Assembly: GCA_951812925.1 (NCBI GenBank) | Contig: OX638370.1 | Location: 95,556,897 to 95,620,896 of the forward strand | Direction of reading: 5' to 3' | DNA length: 64,000 bases | Source of the DNA: Calliopum simillimum | Taxonomy: Eukaryota; Arthropoda; Insecta; Diptera; Lauxaniidae | Shown here: piece after piece, positions 1 to 11,600 of the stretch | Layout of the letters: each line of letters opens with the position of its first letter | Numbering within the stretch: position 1 is the stretch's first letter | Translations under genes and position numbers: made by a program | The notes under the pieces: model-generated | Told to the model about the DNA's origin: nothing | Database searches by the model: none | What the model saw: only the letters and a program-made list of their open reading frames with translations

Positions 1-1752
1 CAGGCAGTGGCTTATCAGAGGCATTCTTAGCAAATTACATGAAAATAAGTTAAAATATTGTTGTGTCTATCATCCGTTCCGTCACACTTACCATTGGACG
101 ATATAAATTTAAATATAGACAATCTTCATCACCACTTATAGGCCAACTGGGTAGTAAGTAGTTTTTCTGCATGCAATCTGATTTGGGTTTGGTTGCATCT
201 ATTATGCGATCATCATGCCAAGCCGGAAAGGGCATAGGATTCTAGTTGAAAATGTTAATAATAAAAATCAAAATGAAGATGACACTAAATAGATTTGATT
301 TCTAAGAAAATTGTACCTACAGTTAAGCCTTTTAAATTCTCAATAAAAAACAAAAAGAAGTTACCCTTATCCTTTTCTTATATAATACAATTTTTATTAT
401 ATGTGAAGTTTGCACTGAAATTCATACTATCGATAACTAACAATAGTTTGCGAGCTCTAGGTATATAGAGATTTTCAAAAATTTCATGTTTGTCTTCCAC
501 AGATCCCAAGAAGGACTCTTGTATAAACAAATATTTATCTTTTCAAATTGTTCGCCTTGCCTTTTAAGAAAAAAACTAGTAAGGGTGTAACCTTTGGCCT
601 GGCCAAACATTAAATACCATACACTGCAGTTTTTTGAAAATTTTGCTTATAAGGGAGGTGCCACGCCCTCTTGTCCGAGTTCACCCAGTTTTTGCTCAGA
701 GCTTGCATTTATAGTTCTTATATCTAAGTAAAATTTGGATCGATTAACTCAAAAAACGTTGTCAGTATAGCGTTTTGAAACTTTTGCTTATATAGGAGGT
801 GCCATGACTTCTCGTCTGAGTTCGTCTAGTTTAAGCTCAGAGCGTGCATTTAAAGTCATTATTATTTGAGTGATATTTAGCGTGATTATCTCAAAAAACT
901 CTTTCAGTATATCATTTTGAAACTTTAGCTTATATGGGAGGTGCCACGCCCTCTTGTTGCATTTTGAATATATTTTTGTATGGGCGGTAGGCGTTTCCAC
1001 ACACAGCCAGCCAGCCATCCAGACAGACAGACAGGCGGACATGGCTATATTGACGCTGATTAAGAATATATATACTTTTTTATATCTGCCACGCCTTCTC
1101 TGCGTTACAAACGGAAGGAAAAAGTAAATATACCCTGGGTGTAGGGTGTAATAATAAGTAAAGGTTAGGTTAGAAATATGAGTTTTTTTCACTGAAAGAA
1201 TTTAGTTAGATCTTTCTCTTTAAATATTAAGTACTAACCATCACTTGTTTTTTTCATATTTTATTTAATTTGTTGCTTCATCTTATATTTAAATGAAATA
1301 ACTTTAAAACTTTGACAAATTTCTTTATTAATATCCATTTCTCTTAAAAACTTTAGCTGAACTTCCGACGAACTTTTTTTATTAGACATTTGTTTTCACT
1401 TTTATAACCGTTTTTTAACCGTCCTATAAATCATTTACTTGTTTTGTAAATATTTTTTATTTTTTTTTTTTGCTTATGACAAACGAACTGTTGTGCCTAC
1501 TAAATTGAAGTATTTGACTTTCTATTCCCAACTTACCTTAAAACGCAGCTCACCTTTGGGTGGCATAGCATATGGAATACCAAGAAATGCTTCAAATTTT
1601 TCAGTTTGATATCCTGGCATATATGTTCCTTGTAAACAACCCAGCGCAGATACACAAACTCTCAAAGTCTCTACATCGGCGTAAACTAGCGAAAATTGCA
1701 AAGTTAAAAGAATAAAAAACTTGTTGAAAGATTTTACACGTTCTAAAGACAT
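1..1752 (-). CDS. Carboxylesterase, juvenile-hormone-esterase-like (5' exons only)
   Basis: Secreted serine hydrolase of the type-B carboxylesterase family; relatives hydrolyse juvenile hormone or xenobiotic esters. Three exons are read: 1537-1752, 92-241 and 1-25, all joining in phase 0. The start ATG (1752) opens a signal peptide (residues 1 to about 25, hydrophobic FFILLTLQFSLVYA). Exon 1 then has the family's N-terminal block (GCLQGTYMPGYQ, FEAFLGIPYAMPP, GELRFK). Exon 2 carries PFPAW and the EDCLYLNLY signature that holds a conserved disulphide cysteine. Exon 3 starts after a 66 bp intron with NASDKPLP, just before the usual oxyanion-hole strand. Donors are GTAAGT (1536-1531) and GTAAGTG (91-85). 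The catalytic Ser, Glu and His lie beyond the left edge. Intron 1 is about 1.3 kb and contains a dispersed repeat. JHE versus another secreted esterase cannot be decided from 130 residues. Confidence 0.85.
588..1150. repeat. Dispersed repeat, GGAGGTGCCACGCCC family, copy 1
   Basis: Lies in intron 1 of the esterase gene. It opens with CCTTTGGCCTGGCCAAA and ends at TATACCCTGGGTGT, as does the longer copy at 3190-4065. Inside, a module with the GC-rich core GGAGGTGCCACGCCCTCTTG recurs near 655, 796 and 937, a spacing of about 141 bp. A tail with GACAGACAGACAG and GGACATGGCTATAT follows. Open frames across it are not genes. Confidence 0.75.
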
Positions 1753-1831
1753 TTTGAATATATGAATGAATATAATCCAAGCTACTCAATAACTTCATGA
1801 CAGACTTTGATGCATCGTTGCTTTTATACAC

Positions 1832-3189
1832 TCAAAAATTGTAAAATTCACTATTAAGTCAAATCATTTATTTAAATTGCTTTATTAAATAAAAATGCTC
1901 GATCACAAGACAAATTGATGCACACATTTTCAGAAATAGTTGTGAAAAATGTACAATATTTTATTGATTAGATAGATGTGGTTTCGAAATGTATTTTCGA
2001 AAGGAAAATATTGCTAGTTATCTAGCACACAAAAAGTGTTAATGCAATTTATTGTTAATTTAATTTAACATTTTAACAATTTTAAACTTAAATACAATAG
2101 TTGATTTTTCATATTTAATGTTAAAATTTAACATCGCTCGGCATTGTCAACTCAATTTGTCTTAAATAAAATTTTTTTTTTTTAACAATTTTATCTTAAT
2201 GTTTTATTAAGTAAGTATTTAAGCTAATCAATATGTGTTGCAAAATATTATTAATGCAAAGAATCTATTAACAACTCGGTCAAACAACATGTGATTACTG
2301 TCACGCTAGAAAAGAATTTGATAATACCTTAAGGCAAAAACCGGAAGTTATGTAGTATGACTAAGTTAGTAGTTTAACAATTTTTGACTTTTTAACTGCT
2401 TCTTTGAAACGATGATTTCTTTTGAAGTTGTTAATAGTATAACACTCCCTGAATATTTTCTTTTTTAATTTTTATTCACTTTCAGCGGCCTGCACACCTG
2501 CACAAGAGGTCTTGAAATATAGAATGTTTTTTTTACTCGCATATTTTACACTGGACTGAAGTATTTGATCAAGACTCAAATCTTAAGCTTGTGTCAAAAA
2601 AAAAACTTGATTCTAACAAGTACTTCAGTGTACTGTATTTTATACAAATACTTCAGGTCATTGTAAAATATGCAAGTACAAAACTACAGTCAAATTTATA
2701 ATTTGGTAACACTTGCAAGTTCCAAAGCTTTCTTTCATTTTCGCGAGTGAGCAAAGCGTAAAACTACTTTTGTCACTAAAGTAGCATTTCGTAGTGTACA
2801 CAAAACCTACAGTATATGCACTAAACTGAAACAAATTAAACAAGACAGCTCAGTGCAGTTTTAGTTTTTTTTTTTCATATTCAAGTACCTACTGTCAAGA
2901 TATTTGCACGGGACACTGATTTGATAAATAAAAAGCGGGTAAAAGCCATAAGATATTTTAAAACGAAATGTCTTGAAACACCAAGTCCCCTATTCCCTAT
3001 CTAATGAAATTTTGCGAGTGATTGATATGTATCTTAAAAATTTCTACCATCCGTTTATTCAGCTATTTTTACAACAAATTTAAATTTTCTAAGAAAATTT
3101 AATTCATAAATTTGCATATTGGAACGAAATGACAAGGTTTTTTGTAAGCCCGGCTTAGATGTTATTTAGAAACCGATGATATTAAAAAT
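1832..3189. other. Intergenic, AT-rich, with one imperfect hairpin
   Basis: No gene recognised between the esterase start and the next repeat. The one structure seen is an imperfect inverted repeat of about 33 bp arms, 2534-2567 and 2645-2678 (arm core CATATTTTACA...CTGAAGTATTTG), about 145 bp overall. It could be a decayed MITE. Confidence 0.5.
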
Positions 3190-4065
3190 AACTAGTAGGG
3201 GTGTTACCTTTGGCCTGGCCAAACATTAAATACCATACACTGCAGTGTTTTGAAAATTTTGCTGATAGGGGAGGTGCCACGCCCTCTTGTCCAAGTTCAC
3301 CCAGTTTTGCTCAGAGCTCGCATTTATAGTTCTCAGTGTCTGAGTGAAATTTGGTTGGATTATCTCAAAAACCGTTTTCAGTATAGCGTTTTGAAACTTT
3401 TGCTTATATGGGAGGTGCAACGCTTTCTTGTCCGAGTTCGTCTTGCTTTAGCTCAGAGCGTACATTAAGTTGGATTATCTCAAAAAACTCGTTCAGAATA
3501 GCATTTTTAAACTTTTGCTTGTATAGGAGGTGCCACGCCCTCTTATCTGAGTTCGTCTAGTTTTAGCTCAGAGCTTGCATTTATAGTCCTTAGTATTTGT
3601 ATGAAATTTAGTTCGATTATCTCAAAAATATTTTCAGTATAGCGGTTTGAAGCTTTTGCTTATATGGGTGGTGGCACGCCCTCCTGTCCGAATTCACCCA
3701 ATTTTTCTCAGAGCTTGCGCTTGCAATTCGTAGTATTTATGTGTATTTTGGTTGCATTGTCTTGAAAAATACTCCTTAAGTTACAATTTGAATAAATTTT
3801 TTGTATGGGCGGTAGGCGTGTCCATTGACCGATTTAGCTCATTTTTAAACCAACGAGGCAACTTTGACTACGGAGGCATTGTTCCAAATTCCATTGAATT
3901 ATCTTGCTCAGTTTTCCCAAAAAATGTTCCGGACATGGCTATATCGACTCAGGAGGTGACGCTGATCAAGGATATATATACTTTTCTATATCTGCCACGC
4001 CTCTTTGTCTGCGTTACAAATGGAAGGACAAAGTGAATATACCCTGGGTGTTAGGTATAAACAAA
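3190..4065. repeat. Dispersed repeat, GGAGGTGCCACGCCC family, copy 2
   Basis: Same orientation as the copy at 588-1150, with the same head (CCTTTGGCCTGGCCAAA) and tail (TATACCCTGGGTGT). The GGAGGTGCCACGCCC core recurs near 3271, 3411, 3526 and 3666, so this copy has more modules than copy 1. The tail holds GGACATGGCTATATCGACTC and a TATATATACTTT run. A decayed head of the same family appears near 37972 (CTTTGGTCTGGCCAAA). Confidence 0.75.
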
Positions 4066-4194
4066 TATACCTATAAAAGTGCTCCGATTTTTATGGTCGT
4101 GGGCTCGTTAGAATGGAAGATTGTGTTAAATGGTTAAAAAAAAATCACCAGATGGCGCTTTCATTAAATGACTAAAATTGGATTTTTAACGCAT

Positions 4195-4560
4195 TTTGTT
4201 AAGTTTGAAGCATTTCTCGCCTTTGGTGACCTTCAGTAAAATTTTTTGTAGAATATTTTTTTAGAATACTTTATTCCATTTTAGAGTCCTTAGAAAAAGA
4301 GATCGAAAATACATAAAAACAGGATAAAAATGTTTCTTGAGTAATTTACTTATGAGCTTGGGACGAAAAGTTTAAAAATACGTTACTTTTGAGGATTGTA
4401 GCTAAAAAATGATGTTAAGTTAGAGATATTATTTTTTTATATACCCCGAATTAAGACGAAAAATTTGGGATATCGCACGACTCATTCCGAAACTTTTCTG
4501 AATCGTAATAAAATATCGTAATATGATTTCGCATACTGTAATATTCTAAGGCTATATTTT
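4195..4560 (+). repeat. Dispersed repeat family A, copy 1
   Basis: Marked by TTTCTCGCCTTTGGTGACC, then GTAGAATATTTTT, then AGCTAAAAAATGATG, and a downstream GAATTAAGACG...CGTAATAAAAT block. The same ordered blocks occur at 38125-38545 (+) and reversed at 42960-43230 and 60585-60850, with a short direct copy at 60995-61140. Many copies carry AACCCATTATAWCC nearby (here 4624-4640). Class unknown; no coding seen. Confidence 0.6.
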
Positions 4561-5636
4561 TTAAAACTCTCATTTTCCGAAGGTTATAATGAAATTACAC
4601 ATCGAACATGTGTTATAACATATTAACCCATTATATCCCATTTCTATGGGGCCTTATGACCTATTTTCAAAAAAAAATTGGGCTTCAATGGGTTAAAGTA
4701 TTCTACAAAGCTGAAGCTTATAGGCAGGGAGCCTCTTATATGGATTTTCAAAATTTTTATATGAATCGATAGTGTGTGGTCATAGGTACAATTTAAGCCT
4801 GGTGTGCCAGAATTTATCCTGACACTCGTATTTTTTAACTAGCTACCAACAAATCACGTGACAAGTCTATTTTTTATTAATTTTTGAAATTTGCTTTTGC
4901 AGAAGCATTTTGCACTCACCTGGATTTCAATTGTAAGAATGGCATTTTATTGGAAATTTTTTTTAATTTAAGAAAACTTTGGTGTGCCTAGCACACCGAT
5001 TTAAAGATAATAAATGTAAAGGAAAATTTGTTTTTTTTTTAATTTGCTTGTTTTTACCTCTATTTCGAAAGTATTGCGGTAAGCTCAAAACCTGACACAA
5101 AAAAAAAATGGATAGCATATTCGGGCTTAGGAGCTAAAAACACTTTTCAAAACTCTTGGCGTTTTCAAAAGCGTCAAAATTGTTGTGCAATGTAATTATT
5201 ATAAATTCTCACAATAATTAACTAGTTTTTTTGTAGTAAATTGATTTTTATTTTTCTCAAATTGTTTTTTGTTTTGAATTCTTAATGGCGTAATACGTAT
5301 TTTCTTTTTCAATTTCATAAAAATTGTCTTTATTTAATTATTTTTATAACAAACTAAATGTGCTTAAGTATATGTATATATATTTTGTATGTACAATTAT
5401 TGATAGTCGATATAACAAAGATATTTTGCGCTTTGATTTTAAGTACTTTGAGATACAAATTACGTTTTTAGATTTTATTGTTAATTGATAAAAATAAAAA
5501 AATAATCACTTAAATAAAGTACAAATATTAAGCTGCAGTTCAAAGCTGTTACAAATGTTATTTTAGGAACTTGACATGTTAGTAAGCGACAAATAATAAG
5601 TCTAGTTACATAATACAAAAATCATTTTCATTAAAA
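4561..5636. other. Intergenic and Asph 3' untranslated region
   Basis: No coding seen. The part next to 5636 is probably the 3' UTR of Asph on the minus strand; an AATAAA on that strand lies at 5479-5474, about 160 bp past the stop codon. In such AT-rich DNA this hexamer is weak evidence. Confidence 0.4.
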
Positions 5637-8600
5637 CTATATCGGAGTTAAGTTTTGGCGTTGTTGCTCACTTAAATCTGGATGCCAGACATCAACAATA
5701 AGCACTAAACGTAGGCTGCTACCTTCATGCCACACTTCGTGTTCGAAGCTATCATCAAAAATTAAAAATTTTCCCTCAGTCCAGTTGCTGAAAGACCAAA
5801 ACGGGAATAAAAAATTATTATTATTGCACTGAAAATTCATTTATCATAACAAACAAACCTTACTTTATCCGCCACACGTAAACGAGGACCCTGTGGTGGC
5901 ACAACCAAACCCAAATGTGCGCGCAACCGACAATTTGTAGGGCCACAATGCGGAAAAACATGAGTGCCACCATGCATAATACTAAACTTAACCTGACCGC
6001 GTCGACAATTTGCCGCCGCTTTGAATTCTTCTATAAAACTGCATGTGATTGGTGCTTTAAGACAGTTTTTGTGAAGTCTTTGTCCTCGCGCATATAATTC
6101 AAATTGTTTCCAATCGCCAGTGTCACGTAAGTTCTCTGCTTCATCTACAAAATAACCATGCTGGCTTAGCAAACTGAGTGCTTCATCGCGTATAGCTTGC
6201 CAATTACGTTCGAGTTTATTCAAATAACGCTCATACGATGTCTCTTCTTTCGTCCAATAAGGTTTGGCGCGTAAATTACGTTCATTGTACAATGACCTTT
6301 GATACATAGATGGAAATAGTTTCAATGCAGCACCACGTTTGTAGATTTCATATGCTTCTTTAGCTAATCCCAAACGTTGATATACATCACCAAGATTAAA
6401 GTAAAATCGTCCATCTTGTGTACCTTCTTCCTGCGAGTCAATACCTTTTTGCAGATACTGTGCTGCGGCAGCATAGTCTTGTTCAAGATTTTTCAGCACA
6501 AAGCCAAAGTGTACGAGTGCAAAACCATTATGTGGCCAACGTTGCAGGGTTTCTTGCAGTATAATTTTCGCATCTGCAAGACTGACAGAGTGATATTATT
6601 CTATGTTAAAATAGCTAAGTGGCATAGACAGTTCTTTTGTGAAATGTGTCAAGCGATGTTTAGAAAAGTTTTCTGATACTTTTCTCGACGCGCTTCACGA
6701 AAGTGAATATAGTCTTACAAATATCTAGCTGTTCATTTGAATTCTTACCGATTCATCATTAAATACGTAACCGCTAATTGATTTCTAAGAGCAGGTTGTC
6801 TAGGAAAACGTGCAATAAGTTGCTGATGTATGGGTACTGCCTGATGGTGATAACCTTAAAAAATAGAACAAATTATTGAATTAAATATTGGAAAACATAC
6901 AATAGTGTTAACATAATGACGCACACTTACCCATGAAACGTATACGCTCTATGCAATGTTCTGCAATTTGACGTAATTCTTGAGCATCAGTTATTTTATC
7001 GTCTAGAGCCAAATAACGTTTGTATGCCTCCAATGCAGCTTCTAACAATTTATTGCTACGTTGTTGTTCCGACAATTTATCCAAACATTTAGCTTTGCCG
7101 AGAAATGCCGCAGGTCGTTCGGGATATTTTTGGGAGAGTACGGTAAAGGATTGCAAGGCAATGGAATAACGCTTTGTTATGGCAATATAAGTAGATGTTA
7201 GAAGTTGGGGGTTGAATTGGCAGTTTACAAGCAACAGCGCAAACACAATTGTATGTTAACAAAAATATTAATAATGCCAGCCAAAAATAAAGAAAAAAAT
7301 TCATCGGTTAGTTTACTAGCAAAATACTTAGTATTAGAAATTATTATTATTATTATTTTTTTTTTTTTTTTCAAATTCAAGTCAACATTTTAAGAACATT
7401 AATGTTTGGCAAGTCTTCTTCTTAAGTGGGTGTGTCGAAGATTGCAGTTCATTAAAATATTGAGTTGAATTTGTAATACAATTTACTTATGAGCAGAATT
7501 AAAAAACAAAATGCAACACACATTTTCATTTAAGTGAACAAATTTTTAGTTAAAAACAATTTCGTTATGATTTTTTTTTCCCTAAAAAAATTGTTTGTAT
7601 TATGTTTCGAAATAAAACCTTAGAATAAAAAACATTTCAACTTAATGTAAAAAGTTAAACATAATAATTAATAAAACGCATGATAATTAAAAGCTAAGGG
7701 ATTTAAATTTCTATTGATAATTAAACTGAGAAAAAAGGAGAAAAGTTTAAAGAAAATACATCAATTTAAATGTTTTAATTTTAACTTACAAAATATGTAT
7801 AAAATAGGGTGCAGCACTTTTTCGAAATAATGGAAAAATTAAAGAATGGATCAAAGATTATGTTAGGAGCATGACTTATTACAAAGACTGCATACTTAAT
7901 TTCGGTCAAAACCCCCGAAGAGATGGCCCGCTCGGAGCTTGAATGAAGGTCTAAACGACAAAAAACATTGTTTTTTCAGTTTTTTTAACTTATCTCGAAA
8001 ACCACGAAATTATTGGTAGTAATTCATCCTAAATCTTTAAAAGGGATTAATTTTCTACATCTTTTGTTTTTTTCTCATTGCTCTACAGTGAATTTTGCCC
8101 TATGGAAGTCCTGGAAGTAGTTAAAATTTTTTGATTTAAAAAACGGTTTTTTTCCTATAACGCAAGAAACAAGAGATGCACAAAAATTTTAGACCTCAAT
8201 AAATATAGGAAATCTGTTTTCCTATAGTTTTGCTTTCAAATCTTTATTCCAAAAGTAAACGGTTTCCCGCTAGAGGCCGAAATTTGTTAAAAACAATTGT
8301 ATATCATGAAAAAGCGACCTTTTTATATTTTTGTTTTAAAATATACCCAAAATTTTGATAGGAAAATAATGAAAAAATTAAAAGCTTTCAAACATGGTGT
8401 TCAAAATGGAAATCGGATTTAAATTGCGCGAGTTATGACAATTCTTATATACTTCGTATTTTTTCTAAAGGTGTGATTTTTGGTATTTTTGTTTCACAGA
8501 TTACTACTCTATCTGTTGATATGATACGCGTTTAATAATTATTTTTAATTCACTCTTAATAACTCACCTCTCTCATCAATTCCTCATTGGCTCGTCTTAA

Positions 8601-11600
8601 ATCACGCTCAAATGATTCATCAATTTCATCTTCATGGGCTTGTGCACCATCACGTGCTGTACTTTTGGGTTTAATTTCTATGGAAAATAAACTTTAATTA
8701 ATAAAATTGATAAATGTTTATTTTAAATTCAGAAAAAAAATAATATACTAAAAGAATCCCCCATAATTTTCAGTGTACGATTGTGACAACAACTCCACCT
8801 TCTTAACTTAAGTATTAAGTAATTAATAATTTAAGCATAATTCTAAACTTACTGTAAAAAGATTTAACAAATTAATGTGAAAATGCAAATTTTTTAAATT
8901 TATGAAAATCTTTGAGTATCAATCGTTTGATGAATTCAGCATGATTTGCTTTTAAATTTATGAAGAGAATATTTTTATTTTTTTATTAACGAAACACATT
9001 CAGTAATTACGTGTCCACGTTGGATCGTCTGGATCCTCATCGCTTTCGTACTCTTTTGTCGCAGGTAATCTACCATATTTTGCTTCCAGTCTACTCATTA
9101 ATTCGGCATCGTCTACATCAGAGACATCATCTAAATCTTCATCATCCAAAATATCTTCAATTTCTTCTTCCTCTTCCTCAACATTTTCTTCTTCACCATA
9201 ATCTTCGTCAGTATAATCGATTTCTTCTTCATCTGGTTGATAGTCTAAGTCGTGTGTAACTTCACGTGTGGTAACTTCTGTTTGAATTGATGGCTGATTT
9301 TTTGCAGATTGTTGTTGTAGTTTTTGCTCCGCCGCCTTATCTGTCCTGTCCATTAGTGGTTGACTAAATACCGCTGCTCCCGCTGCCGTTGCTGCAGCGG
9401 CTGCTGCTGCGGCAGCTAGTGGTGTGTAACTTGTTGACTTTAGTTTTGGCTCTATAAATCGTGGTGGTGGTGCTGGTGGTTGTTGAATATTTTTTATTGT
9501 CGTTGGCTTTTCATTTGTTATTGTTGTCGGCGGCATTGGCCTGCCATATTTTTCAGCTCTAAATTTTTCAATTCTATTTATACTTGGTGTTGTTGTTGTT
9601 GGTTTTGAAGGTGCTGCTTGATCTGTTTCTGTTTGATCAGCATAAGTTTTTGTGCGATACATTGAACTTAATTCTTCAAAAGTTTCTGGAACATATTTTA
9701 ATAGCGATGGCGCTGGTTTTACCTCATCACCATTTTCGTCGACTTCGATTTCAATCTCTTCTTCTTCTTCAACATATTCAATTTCCTCCTCCTCCTCAAC
9801 TTCGAGTTCATCGCCAGAGCCAAGTTCTTTTGTTTTTTTATTAGTATAAAGTTGAATGAAAAATAGAGAGTTTTTTTTTGTGAGCAAATAATATTTGAGA
9901 TGATTTTGTTTTAGAGAGTATGCAACACAGGCCCACAAAAGAAAACATTTTTCTAAAATTTATCTGACCTGCAGGTTTTCCACTCTAAGTCAAACCTTTT
10001 CCACGCCATATTGATCTTTATTCAAATCAAATTAAACCTTCTCCAAATTAAATTTCATATTTTTCCAACAATTATCCTTTTTCTAATCACATTAACCTTT
10101 ACCCAAATCAAATAAAACTTTGCAAAAAAATACACTTAATATGATTTATTATCACGGCGGTGTAATGGATCGTTCGACCTAAACATGCTTGCTCAGTTAA
10201 AATTCTTATAGATAGTTTTTCTTTGTGGAGAAAAAATTTTAAAAATCCGTCGGGTCGTTTTTAAAAAATCTAATTTTGAAAATTGTACTAAAATTTTCAT
10301 ATAAAACAAAAAAATCGAAAAATAAAACCAACAAATAAAAACTGAAATAGCATTTGTAGATGTATTTTTTGATGCTGAATCCGAATCCGGCGCCGAAAAT
10401 GCGCTATTTTTTGAAGTTATATAACAACATAGTATAGTTTCTGGCCATGAAAATTGAGTATTTGAAAGTACTAGTTTTTGTCTTTAAAGTCCGCTTTAAG
10501 TTTTATCGATTTATTTTTTTCCTTCCGAAATATCGTAGCCTAAAAAGTTGAAAAACCGCAAAAAACATTGTTTTTCGTTAATTCAGTTCAGGATTCAAAA
10601 TAGGTTTTGAAGGCAAAAACAATAACTTTCATTAACCATTCACGTCCAGAAACTATCCATATAACTTCAAAAATAGCTAAAAACGGTTTTTAGGTTAGGA
10701 TATTTCAAAATTCTAACAAGTCAGCGCAATTTTGGTGCCGGATTCGGATTCAGAATCAAAAATTACATCTAAAATTACTATTTCGGTTTTAATTTGTTGA
10801 TTTTATTTTTTACGATTTTATCGTTTTATAAGGAAACTTGAGTACAATTTTCAAAATGAGATTTTTTAAAAACGGCCCGACGGATTTATTTAATTTTTCT
10901 CCATGGTCTTCAGAAATCTCAAAGAAAAATTATCTATAAAATTTCAACTGGGCACGCATGTTTCGGTCGAACGTTCCATTCTACCGCCGTGTTATATTTT
11001 GTACTTAGAGCACACGGTTCTCCGAAACGAGGTTAAATTGATAGTTTGCGGAAACACTGATTTTCCTTTTTTATACAATACCTTAAGGTGTAAGCAATAA
11101 GATTCATTAGTTTTTAAAATCGGAAGTATGCGTCCCGCCACAACCTAAAACAATAGTTGTTATTTTCGATATATTTGGCAATGCTGAGTCCGAATCTGGT
11201 CGCACAATTGCTCAATCATGTATAATTTTCATAAATGCTAACCTATAAGTCCAAAAACATTATTTTTGAGGTTTTATAGAAATAGAGGCACGAAATTGTT
11301 TTGCTCTTTTAGTAGTAGACTTAAATGTATCGCTTCGTACTATTCTTTTTCTTCAAAATGAGATATGAGCTTAGTATGATTTTTCCTTGAAAAGTCACGA
11401 CTAATTTAAAATGGTACATGATTGTTGAAAATCGTATTTAGATTAATCATAAGATCGTGCTTTTAGGTTAGGATATCTCAAAAACAATACATGATAGAGC
11501 TAAAATTTGACAACGGTATCGGATTCAGCATTGCCAAATAGATCGAAAATAACTATTTTTGTTTTGGGTTCTTGTGTTTTTTAAATACAGTTTTTTCAAC

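Noticed and set aside
788..1192. 134-codon minus-strand frame in the esterase intron
   Set aside because: It lies across the GGAGGTGCCACGCCC repeat and changes with each repeat copy; no family likeness.
3226..4137. Several frames of 64-94 codons
   Set aside because: All fall inside the second copy of the same dispersed repeat.
6569..6575. Acceptor TCTTGCAG for the 5859-6581 Asph exon
   Set aside because: Using it breaks the reading frame with the preceding exon; the upstream CTCTGTCAG (exon start 6581) restores it.
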